In this document: piece after piece, positions 6,730 to 13,789 of the stretch
Numbering within the stretch: the stretch's first letter is position 1
Layout of the letters: the number at the start of each line of letters is the position of its first letter
Assembly (NCBI GenBank): GCA_035574195.1
Contig: DATLZE010000165.1
Coordinates: 1 to 28,895, forward strand
Length of the DNA stretch: 28,895 bases
From: SG8-41 sp035574195
Lineage (GTDB): Bacteria; Pseudomonadota; Gammaproteobacteria; Burkholderiales; SG8-41
Direction of reading: 5' to 3'
Notes under the pieces: generated by a model
Database searches by the model: none
What the model was told of the DNA's origin: nothing
The model's input: only the letters and a program-made list of their open reading frames with translations
Made by a program: the position numbers and the translations under genes

Positions 6730-7458
6730 GTGGCAAAAGTTATCGTTGATAGTCTGTCGCTCAGGTTTCGTGTCTATCACGAACGAGCGGCATCGGCGAA
6801 AGAATATTTTACGAACCTGTTCCGTCAGCGCAAAAGCGAGGTGTATTCTGATTTTTGGGCACTCCGAGATGTGTCTTTTACCGTCAAGGATGGAGAGCGT
6901 GTGGGAATCTTCGGACGCAATGGCGCGGGGAAAAGCACGCTGCTCAAGACAATATGCCGAATCTACGAACCCACCGCCGGGAAAGTGACGGTGAATGGGC
7001 GAATTGCCCCGCTGCTGGAGATAGGTGCCGGTTTTCATCCTGAGTTTACCGGCCGCGAAAATATCTATTTCAACGGCACCATCCTCGGCTACAACAAGGA
7101 GCAAATCCGAGCGATCGAAGAAGAAGTTATTGGTTTTGCGGAGCTAGACGGGTTCATAGACACGCCGGTGAAATATTACTCGACGGGCATGTACATGCGG
7201 CTTGCGTTCTCGCTCGCCACAGCCGTGCATCCGGATATCCTGGTGCTCGACGAGCTGTTTGCCGGAGGGGATGCTGAGTTCGTAAAGCGTGGCAAGGAAC
7301 GGATGTATCGGATGATTGATCGCGCAAGCGTGATGATTCTTGTCTCGCACGACGAAAGTCTGCTCCGCTCCTTGTGCAGCCGCTTTATCTGGCTTGACCG
7401 CGGACGGATCGTTGCGGACGGTAATGTGAAAGTGCTCGATCGCTATCTAAGTGCTTGA
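6730..7458 (+). CDS. wzt: Polysaccharide ABC exporter ATPase (Wzt type), NBD only
   Basis: This 242-residue nucleotide-binding protein powers the Wzm permease. All motifs are intact: Walker A GRNGAGKST (62-70), the Wzt/TagH-type stretch EIGAGFHPEFTGREN (97-111), the signature YYSTGMYMRLAF (149-160), Walker B ILVLDE (170-175) and the switch histidine in VSHDE (205-209). It stops right after the nucleotide-binding domain, so it lacks the C-terminal carbohydrate-binding domain that long Wzt proteins use to recognise a capped chain end. The start is GTG 6730, three bases after the permease stop. The next ATG follows its TGA without a gap. Confidence 0.94.
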   Translation: MAKVIVDSLSLRFRVYHERAASAKEYFTNLFRQRKSEVYSDFWALRDVSFTVKDGERVGIFGRNGAGKSTLLKTICRIYEPTAGKVTVNGRIAPLLEIGAGFHPEFTGRENIYFNGTILGYNKEQIRAIEEEVIGFAELDGFIDTPVKYYSTGMYMRLAFSLATAVHPDILVLDELFAGGDAEFVKRGKERMYRMIDRASVMILVSHDESLLRSLCSRFIWLDRGRIVADGNVKVLDRYLSA

Positions 7459-8835
7459 ATGGATGCGGGGCTGCACTGGACACGGCGGTTTTACCGGCGG
7501 CATCTTGCACGGTATGGCTGGGCCAGGAAGCTTAAGGGGATCGTGGTCCAGGCATGGTTTTGGTATTTGCATGTCCGCCACGTGATGACATGGCGGGTTC
7601 GAACGATTTTTGGAAGAAAGGCGTTTTACCAGACGGCACGGGCCATATCTAAAAGCACGATCTTCCCGCTACAACCGATCGCAGCATATCGACAGTCTTT
7701 CTGTCCGAGGGTTTTTACCCTGGCGTCGGCTGAGTCCGTGGAGCTACAAATGCCCCAGGTATATCCGGCGCGGTACCGGGATCGCTTTCACCGCCAATCC
7801 TGGCAGACAGGAATTCCAGCAGTCGAGGCAGTGGAAGTCTCCGAAGCCGAGATTATGGGTCGATGTGAGTTCATGTTCACGCGGGGGGGTGCCATTCATC
7901 ACGATTTTTATGATTTTCGGGTTGATCTCCCAGGAGAAGAGATGCATGGCCTGGTGAGCATCGAGACCAGCAAAGGGTTATTGGCGCGTTACGCTAAAGG
8001 TCGCGCAGACACCGACGCTGAAGAGGCGATTTCCATACTCGGTTGGCAAATCGCCAACTATGTACATTGGCTAACAGAGTATCTACCGAGGCTCGTGCTC
8101 GTGGACGAAATCCTGGAACTCGCACATCTTCCCTTGGCGGTCGATGCGAATTTGCATACGAATATCCTGGAATCGCTGCGCCTCTGTAACGTCCACAATC
8201 GCATGTTCATCACCCTTTCGCCTGGCGAGGTCCTGCGGCTGAAACGCGCGGTTTTCATAACACCGACGGCGTATGCGCCTTTCGACCACCGTGACGCCGC
8301 CAAGGCAAAGCGAACCGGCGTAACTCCAGACCGGGCAATGTTTGTGCCCCGCGCAGTCCACGCGCTGCGCGACAAGCTTTTGTCAGTCCTAGCGGAAGGG
8401 GGAACCGCTGAGGGTGCCTGCCGGCTCTATCTAAGGCGAAATTCGCATTACCGACGAATGAAAAACGCTGAAGAGGTTGAAAGCTTGTTGCGCGCGCATG
8501 GTTTCCAGGTCATGGAGCCCGAGCGCCTGTCATTCCTTGAGCAAGTTAGGCTTTTTAGTACAGCTCAAATCATCGTTGCACAGGCGGGGGCCGCACTTGG
8601 CAACATGCTTTTTGCGCCTGAGGGATGCCGTGTCATCATCTTGTCCACCTGGTCGCCACACAGCAACTATTACTATTTCTCCAACCTGGCTTCCATCTTG
8701 AATCAGCGCTGCATTTACGTTCTGTGCGATGCCGGCGAACTCGAGTGGGGAGTGCACCCAGCCCATCGCAGCCCAAACGTAGATATCCAGCTTTTGGAAA
8801 AGGTGATCTCCCATGAAGCAGAAAGTGCCGTTTAG
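7459..8835 (+). CDS. Glycosyltransferase family 61 protein
   Basis: This 458-residue protein matches the GT61 (DUF563) pattern. The middle region contains ANYVHWLTEYLPRLVLV, and the C-terminal catalytic region contains RLYLRRNSHYRRMKNAEEVE, then the stretch EPERLSFLEQVRLFSTAQII, AQAGAALGNMLFAPEG and VIIL. These GT-B enzymes transfer sugars (xylose, GlcNAc or others) in eukaryotes and in bacterial polysaccharide loci. The first hundred or so residues are basic and hydrophobic-poor, so it is likely cytoplasmic or peripheral. ATG 7459 follows the wzt stop directly, and the 3' end overlaps the methyltransferase gene by 23 bases. The specificity is unknown; the family call is good. Confidence 0.85.
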   Translation: MDAGLHWTRRFYRRHLARYGWARKLKGIVVQAWFWYLHVRHVMTWRVRTIFGRKAFYQTARAISKSTIFPLQPIAAYRQSFCPRVFTLASAESVELQMPQVYPARYRDRFHRQSWQTGIPAVEAVEVSEAEIMGRCEFMFTRGGAIHHDFYDFRVDLPGEEMHGLVSIETSKGLLARYAKGRADTDAEEAISILGWQIANYVHWLTEYLPRLVLVDEILELAHLPLAVDANLHTNILESLRLCNVHNRMFITLSPGEVLRLKRAVFITPTAYAPFDHRDAAKAKRTGVTPDRAMFVPRAVHALRDKLLSVLAEGGTAEGACRLYLRRNSHYRRMKNAEEVESLLRAHGFQVMEPERLSFLEQVRLFSTAQIIVAQAGAALGNMLFAPEGCRVIILSTWSPHSNYYYFSNLASILNQRCIYVLCDAGELEWGVHPAHRSPNVDIQLLEKVISHEAESAV

Positions 8836-9565
8836 CGATTTGACCTACGAAAAATTTCGCGAACTGGCGAGACGGCAGGACCTCAGCCGCCACGAAAAAG
8901 TCGGGTTTCCAGATGACTACCGCGAAGGCAAGGAAGAGCGTATTTTTGCCGATGTGCGACGCAAACTGCGAGCTTTAGACGATACCGGGAAGATCATTCT
9001 TGAGATCGGGCCAGGGTGCAGCAAGTTGCCATTGATGTTGATCGCATTGTGCGAAGAACGCAATCACCAGCTGCACCTCGTTGACAGCCCGGAAATGCTC
9101 GAACAATTACCAAACAAAGCTTGCGTACACAAATGGCCAGGACGTTATCCTGATGAAGTTGGGGCTTTATTTTCACAGTTCAATGGCAGGGTCGATGCGG
9201 TTATCGCGTATAGCGTGATCCAGTATGTATTCCTCGAAGGCAACTTGTGGGATTTTCTCGATCGCAGCTTGTCGCTTCTTGCCGAGGGTGGAGAGCTTTT
9301 GTTCGGCGATATTCCCAATGTCACGATGAGAAAGCGTTTCTTCTCCAGTGCCACCGGCCTTGAGTGTCACCGGCGCTTCACCGGACGAAACGACCCCCCC
9401 GAGGTGCACTTTAACAAGCCAGAACCCGGCCAGATAGACGACTCGGTCGTGTTTGCCATGCTGGCCCGCGCACGCGCTCAAGGTTTCCATGCCTGGGTAT
9501 TGCCCCAAGCTGACGATCTCCCCATGGCCAACCGTCGTGAAGACATTCTGATACGGAAGCCATGA
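8813..9565 (+). CDS. SAM-dependent methyltransferase
   Basis: This 250-residue protein has the class I methyltransferase motif I IILEIGPGCSKLP (61-73), a following acidic strand LHLVDSPEML, and VDAVIAYSVIQYVFLEGN as motif II/III, ending with LLAEGGELLFGDIPN. The substrate is probably a sugar of the polymer or a precursor. In several ABC-exported O-antigens a methyltransferase caps the chain end, but here the partner ATPase lacks the domain that would read such a cap. ATG 8813 lies inside the end of the GT61 gene and is supported by a strong AAAGGTGAT ribosome site ending at 8807. A gene for a sugar acyltransferase follows after four bases. Confidence 0.85.
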   Translation: MKQKVPFSDLTYEKFRELARRQDLSRHEKVGFPDDYREGKEERIFADVRRKLRALDDTGKIILEIGPGCSKLPLMLIALCEERNHQLHLVDSPEMLEQLPNKACVHKWPGRYPDEVGALFSQFNGRVDAVIAYSVIQYVFLEGNLWDFLDRSLSLLAEGGELLFGDIPNVTMRKRFFSSATGLECHRRFTGRNDPPEVHFNKPEPGQIDDSVVFAMLARARAQGFHAWVLPQADDLPMANRREDILIRKP

Positions 9566-9569
9566 CAAG

Positions 9570-10244
9570 ATGAAAACACGCAAACTCGTCATCGTGGGTG
9601 ATTCAGCATTCGCTGAAATTGCCAGGGAGTACTTCGACGTTGATACGGACTACGAGGTGGCGTCTTTCGCCGTGGAGTCCGGGCATCTGAAGCGGAATAC
9701 GCTTCAGGGCTTGCCTGTCGTATCCTTCGAACAGGTGGAAAGCCTATATCCGCCCAGTGATCATGACATCTTCGTCGCGATCACTTACACCCAGCTCAAC
9801 CGTCTACGGACACGCCTTGCACGTGCGGCGAAAGACAAGGGTTACCGTCTCGCCACCTACATCAGCCCGCGGGCCTTCGTCTGGCGCAATGCCGAGATAG
9901 GAGAACATTGTTTTCTCTTCGAAGACAACACGGTGCAGCCATTCGTCAGGATCGGAAATAACGTGGTGCTTTGGAGCGGCAATCACATTGGACATCATTC
10001 CGTGATCAAAGACAACTGCTTCATTTCCTCCCATGTCGTGATTTCCGGTTTTTGCGAAATCGGGGAAAACAGCTTCCTCGGCGTGAACAGCACGATCGCC
10101 AACAATCTCACGATCGGACGCGACAACTGGATCGGGCCCGGTGTCACCATCAGCCGCTCCACGGAGCCTGGTGCATTGTTTGGCGCCCCTGAATGTCTCC
10201 CATCCAAGGTTTCTTCCTTGCGATTTTTCAAGATCAAGGAGTGA
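9570..10244 (+). CDS. NeuD/PglD-family sugar O- or N-acyltransferase (left-handed beta helix)
   Basis: This 224-residue protein has an N-terminal Rossmann-like PglD-N domain (KLVIVGDSAFAEIAREYF) and, from about residue 95, hexapeptide repeats of a left-handed beta helix (IGEHCFLFEDNTVQPFVRIG, VVLWSGNHIGHH and further turns to about 205). NeuD/PglD relatives use acetyl-CoA on nucleotide amino sugars or sialic acids. The general-base histidine is likely in GNHIGHHSVI. Because fdtA and fdtB are in the same cassette, it is a good candidate to N-acetylate the dTDP-3-amino sugar, but O-acetylation is equally possible. The GTG start of the next gene sits five bases after its stop. Confidence 0.85.
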   Translation: MKTRKLVIVGDSAFAEIAREYFDVDTDYEVASFAVESGHLKRNTLQGLPVVSFEQVESLYPPSDHDIFVAITYTQLNRLRTRLARAAKDKGYRLATYISPRAFVWRNAEIGEHCFLFEDNTVQPFVRIGNNVVLWSGNHIGHHSVIKDNCFISSHVVISGFCEIGENSFLGVNSTIANNLTIGRDNWIGPGVTISRSTEPGALFGAPECLPSKVSSLRFFKIKE

Positions 10245-10249
10245 CAGCC

Positions 10250-11176
10250 GTGCAATGGCGCAAGCTAGGCCTCGTCTACCGGCCCGATGGCAGCGAGTCC
10301 TGGGCGAAGTCTCACGCGATGGCTCCCACTCCCGTGCGCTTGAGCGAATCTGTGGTGCGGGTTTTCGTCTCGTTCCGCGATGAACGAGGTATTGCGCGTC
10401 CCGGGTACGTTGACGTTCTGGCGGAGGATCCGACCCGGGTGATCGGCGTTGCTCGCACGCCGCTTCTCGATCTTGGCCAGCCCGGCACCTTTGACGAGAA
10501 TGGTGTGCTTTTATGTTCTGTCGTCAACGAAGGCAGCGGACGATGGAAGATGTATTACGTTGGTTTCGAGCTCGGCACCAAAATCCGCTACCGGCTGCTC
10601 ACCGGTCTCGCCCACAGCACCGACGATGGACGAACCTTCCGGCGAGTCAGCCGTGTCCCCGTGCTGGAGCGCAGCGACAGCGAGCTGTACTTTAGAGGTG
10701 GGCCTTGCTGCTTACTTGAAGAAGGCCGTTATCGCCTCTGGTACATAGCAGGCAGCCAGTGGGTTGACATCGATGGCAAACCGATGCCCGTCTATGACAT
10801 TCGCTACGCGGAATCTGAAGATGGCATGCATTGGCCAGCGGAGGGATCGGTGCAAATTGCAGTTGCCCATCCGGATGAATATGGTTTCGGCCGGCCTTAT
10901 GTTATCCCGAAACCTGGTGGCGGCTATCGCCTGTTCTATTCGGTGCGACGCAAGTCGTTTCGTGCTTACCGCCTCGGCTATGCGGAGTCCGCTGATGGAC
11001 GGACATGGCGACGCATGGACGACCGACTCAATCTAGACGTCACACCCGGAAGTTTCGATTCAGAGGCGATCATGTATGCTGCGCCCATCGATATTGATGG
11101 AAGGCTGTATGTCTTCTACAACGGCAACGATTTCGGGCGAGACGGCTTTGCAGTTGCCGTCCTGGAGCAGGAATGA
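10250..11176 (+). CDS. Glycosidase-like five-bladed beta-propeller protein
   Basis: This 308-residue protein resembles the GH32/GH43/GH130-type propeller hydrolases found as uncharacterised members in polysaccharide clusters. It has WAKSHAMAPTPVRL near the start, FRDERGIARPGYVD, GTFDENGV, MYYVGFELGTKIRYRLLTG, RGGPCCL, PVYDIRYAESEDGMHW, YGFGRPYVI, and GYAESADGRTW. Acidic residues repeat at blade starts as in those families. There is no signal peptide, so it acts in the cytoplasm, where a hydrolase would be unexpected; a phosphorylase, an epimerase-like or a binding role is possible. GTG 10250 is chosen because AAGGAG (10237-10242) lies seven bases before it; GTG 10241 is less well placed. Its end overlaps the next gene by four bases (ATGA). 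Confidence 0.72.
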   Translation: MQWRKLGLVYRPDGSESWAKSHAMAPTPVRLSESVVRVFVSFRDERGIARPGYVDVLAEDPTRVIGVARTPLLDLGQPGTFDENGVLLCSVVNEGSGRWKMYYVGFELGTKIRYRLLTGLAHSTDDGRTFRRVSRVPVLERSDSELYFRGGPCCLLEEGRYRLWYIAGSQWVDIDGKPMPVYDIRYAESEDGMHWPAEGSVQIAVAHPDEYGFGRPYVIPKPGGGYRLFYSVRRKSFRAYRLGYAESADGRTWRRMDDRLNLDVTPGSFDSEAIMYAAPIDIDGRLYVFYNGNDFGRDGFAVAVLEQE

Positions 11177-12126
11177 ACCTTTCGTTGCGTCCCTACCAGC
11201 CATCTGATGCGGATGCCTGGGATGCTTTTTGCGCCACCGCTTATCAAGCAACCTTTCTTCATACGCGCCGCTTTCTTTCCTACCATGGCAACCGTTTCCA
11301 GGACCTTTCCCTCATTCTTGAAGACGGCGGACGGTGGGTCGGATTGTTTCCGGCGGCGCTGCATCCCGAGGACGCACGCTGCGTGGTAAGCCACCCCGGA
11401 ATTACCTATGGTGGGCTCCTGCACGCAGGAGCGTTGCGAGGCGAGCGAGCTGTTGAGGCCTTGGCCGCGATTAGGGACTATTTTGCGGCGCATGGTCATT
11501 CCAGGCTTGTGTACAAGGCCGTGCCAACGTTCTATCACACCACCCCGGCCCAGGATGACCTCTATGCCCTGTTCAGGCTGGGAGCTGCCCGTGTTCGATG
11601 CGACCTGAGCTGCGCCATCGATCTTGCTCGTCGCCTTTCGCCCAGCGAGCGGCGTAGGCGGGGACAAATGAAAGCATTACGCAGCGGAGTTGAGATTCGC
11701 GAGGGCTCTGGATTTCTACCTGCGTTGTGGGAAGTGGTGATGGACAACCTGCGACGCAAGCACCGGGTTTCCCCGGTGCACACGCTAGCCGAAATCGCAC
11801 TCTTGGCGGAGCGTTTCCCGGCTAACATCCGTTGCGTCGTGGCGCTTTGCGCTGAGGAGGTCGTCGCAGGGACTGTGATTTTCTCCACGATGGTAGCGGA
11901 CCACGCTCAATACATCGCCTCCAGCGAAAGGGGGTACGAAGTCGCCGCGCTCGATGCCGTGTTTGAGCATTGCATCGCCAGCGCAGCCAACAACGGCAAG
12001 CGCTGGTTCGATTTCGGAATCAGCACAGAGAACAGCGGTCTCGTACTGAATGAGGGCCTTTACCGCTTCAAGTCGGAATTTGGTGGAGGGGGCTTCATTC
12101 ATGAATTTTTCGAATTGGCATGGTAG
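11173..12126 (+). CDS. GNAT/FemAB-type acyltransferase
   Basis: This 317-residue protein has the two-lobed FemAB/GNAT look: an N-terminal half with HTRRFLSYHGNRFQD and VSHPGITYGGLL, and a C-terminal GNAT half with VVALCAEEVVAGTVIFSTM, a following YIASSERGYEV and KRWFDFGISTENSGLVLNEGLYRFKSEFG. Such proteins sit beside FdtA/FdtB-type genes in many O-antigen clusters and probably attach an acyl or aminoacyl group to the 3-amino group of the sugar. ATG 11173 overlaps the stop of the propeller gene (ATGA), and fdtA starts nine bases after its TAG, so it belongs to the same transcript. The donor is not evident from the sequence. Confidence 0.75.
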   Translation: MNLSLRPYQPSDADAWDAFCATAYQATFLHTRRFLSYHGNRFQDLSLILEDGGRWVGLFPAALHPEDARCVVSHPGITYGGLLHAGALRGERAVEALAAIRDYFAAHGHSRLVYKAVPTFYHTTPAQDDLYALFRLGAARVRCDLSCAIDLARRLSPSERRRRGQMKALRSGVEIREGSGFLPALWEVVMDNLRRKHRVSPVHTLAEIALLAERFPANIRCVVALCAEEVVAGTVIFSTMVADHAQYIASSERGYEVAALDAVFEHCIASAANNGKRWFDFGISTENSGLVLNEGLYRFKSEFGGGGFIHEFFELAW

Positions 12127-12135
12127 GGCGCTATT

Positions 12136-12552
12136 ATGTCGATCAAGGACTGCCGAATCATCGAGCTTCCGAAGATACAGGATAATCGTGGCAATTTGAC
12201 ATTTATAGAAGCGGGGCGTCATGCCCCCTTCGAGATTAAGCGGGTCTACTACTTGTACGACGTTCCTGGCGGTGCAAGTCGAGCCGGGCATGGGCACAAG
12301 AAGCTACACCAATTGATGATTGCGATGTCTGGCAGCTTTGACGTGACCCTAGACGACGGAAGGGAAAGGAAGCTATTTCATCTGAATCGCTCCTATTATG
12401 GTCTATACATTCCGCCGATGCTCTGGCGCGATCTTGACAACTTCTCTTCGGGAGCGGTTTGTTTGGTGCTCGCCTCGGATTATTACGACGAGAGCGATTA
12501 CTTCCGGGACCATGATGAATTTCTGCGTGCCGTCCGCGGAGTGGCCTCATGA
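12136..12552 (+). CDS. fdtA: dTDP-4-keto-6-deoxyglucose 3,4-ketoisomerase (FdtA/QdtA type)
   Basis: This 138-residue cupin moves the keto group of dTDP-4-keto-6-deoxyglucose from C4 to C3, giving dTDP-3-keto-6-deoxyhexose for the transaminase encoded next. Typical features are LPKIQDNRGNLTFIE, RVYYLYDVPGGASRAGHGHK and LHQ, with the active-site histidines at 52 and 54, then VTLDDGRE, NRSYYGLYIPPMLWRDL and SDYYDESDYFRD. FdtA makes the galacto- and QdtA the gluco-configured ketosugar; motifs read by eye do not separate them. The substrate comes from RmlA and RmlB encoded at the left. The TGA overlaps the fdtB ATG. Confidence 0.92.
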   Translation: MSIKDCRIIELPKIQDNRGNLTFIEAGRHAPFEIKRVYYLYDVPGGASRAGHGHKKLHQLMIAMSGSFDVTLDDGRERKLFHLNRSYYGLYIPPMLWRDLDNFSSGAVCLVLASDYYDESDYFRDHDEFLRAVRGVAS

Positions 12553-13664
12553 GGGTGCCCTTTCTGGATCTGAAGGCGATTCACCAATCCGTGAGGCCAG
12601 AACTCGAGGCTGCCTTCCGGCGCATCGTCGACTCCGGCTGGTTCATCCTCGGTCCCGAGCTCGAAGCCTTCGAGTCCGAATTCGCAGCGTACTGCGGTGT
12701 CAAGCATTGCGTCGGCGTAGGTAACGGCCTAGAAGCTCTGTACCTGATCTTGCACGCTTACGGCATCGGCCCGGGCGATGAGGTGATTGTGCCTTCGAAC
12801 ACCTTCATCGCGACATGGCTTGCCGTCTCGCAATGTGGCGCAACACCGGTTCCAGTCGAACCCGATCCTACTACATACAATATCGAGCCTGCACACGTCG
12901 AGGCTGCAATCACGAGCCGTACGCGTGCCATCATACCAGTGCATCTTTATGGCCAGCCTGTGGACATGGACCCCATAAACGCCATTGGCGAGAAGTATGG
13001 TTTAGTGGTAATCGAAGACGCGGCGCAAGCACATGGTGCATGCTACAAAGGACGCCGCGTTGGATCACTATGTCACGCTGCCGGCTTCAGCTTTTATCCC
13101 AGTAAGAATCTGGGCGCGCTGGGAGATGGGGGTGCGGTTTTGACCAACGATGCCGAAATTGCAGAAAAGGTGCGACGACTTCGCAACTATGGCTCGACAA
13201 TCAAATATGAGCATGATCTACAAGGCTTTAATTCACGCCTGGATGAGCTGCAAGCTGCAATATTGCGGGTTAAGTTAGCAAAGCTCGATGAATGGAATAA
13301 GCGTCGTACAGAAATCGCTCAATTTTACTTGTCCCGACTCTCCGGATTGGGACTTAAATTGCCCACAGTCCCTGAGTGGGCCGATCCGGTATGGCATTTG
13401 TTCGTGATCAAATCTAGTCGCCGATCCTCGCTCCAATCATTTTTGGAGTCGCACGGTATAGGGACAATGATTCACTATCCGCTTCCTCCTCACAAGCAGC
13501 TGTGCTATGCCAGTCACGCATGGAGAACGCTATCAATTTCAGAAAAGTTGTCAGAAGAAATTCTCAGTTTGCCTATTTACCCGACGATGAGTTTGAATGA
13601 TGCATCCTACGTTGTAGATACCATCACGATGTTTTGTGAATTTAACATGCAGAGAGTGCAATGA
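12549..13664 (+). CDS. fdtB: dTDP-3-amino-3,6-dideoxyhexose transaminase (FdtB/QdtB type)
   Basis: This 371-residue DegT/DnrJ/EryC1/StrS aminotransferase uses PLP and glutamate to aminate the 3-keto sugar from FdtA, giving dTDP-Fuc3N or dTDP-Qui3N. It shows VPFLDLKA at the start, GVGNGLEAL, DEVIVPSNTFIATWLA, VVIEDAAQAHGA (D157), and the PLP lysine K186 in FSFYPSKNLGALGDGG, so unlike the protein at 21657 it is a genuine aminotransferase. It is coupled to fdtA by ATGA, and its own TGA overlaps the ATG of a short truncated ORF. GC content is low in the 3' half, where AT-rich codons dominate. Confidence 0.93.
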   Translation: MRVPFLDLKAIHQSVRPELEAAFRRIVDSGWFILGPELEAFESEFAAYCGVKHCVGVGNGLEALYLILHAYGIGPGDEVIVPSNTFIATWLAVSQCGATPVPVEPDPTTYNIEPAHVEAAITSRTRAIIPVHLYGQPVDMDPINAIGEKYGLVVIEDAAQAHGACYKGRRVGSLCHAAGFSFYPSKNLGALGDGGAVLTNDAEIAEKVRRLRNYGSTIKYEHDLQGFNSRLDELQAAILRVKLAKLDEWNKRRTEIAQFYLSRLSGLGLKLPTVPEWADPVWHLFVIKSSRRSSLQSFLESHGIGTMIHYPLPPHKQLCYASHAWRTLSISEKLSEEILSLPIYPTMSLNDASYVVDTITMFCEFNMQRVQ

Positions 13665-13780
13665 TTTTGCCGGAGACAATAGTTATATCCGGACCGCCAC
13701 GTTCTGGAGCTGTCAAAACAGGAAATTACCTCGCTGAGCGAAACGTTTGCTGGCGTACTGGAATACTGGGGGTACCTTGA
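13661..13780 (+). pseudogene. Truncated sulfotransferase-like ORF
   Basis: ATG at 13661 overlaps the fdtB stop in an ATGA, the coupling seen repeatedly in this cassette. It opens a 39-codon frame reading MILPETIVISGPPRSGAVKT and then GNYLAERNVCWRTGILGVP before a TGA at 13778-13780. The VISGPPRSG stretch resembles the phosphosulfate-binding loop at the N-terminus of sulfotransferases and related P-loop proteins. The rest is missing and the next gene begins nine bases later. It is either the stub of a deleted gene or a coupling peptide. The similarity is short, so confidence is moderate. Confidence 0.5.
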
Positions 13781-13789
13781 GAACGCGCC

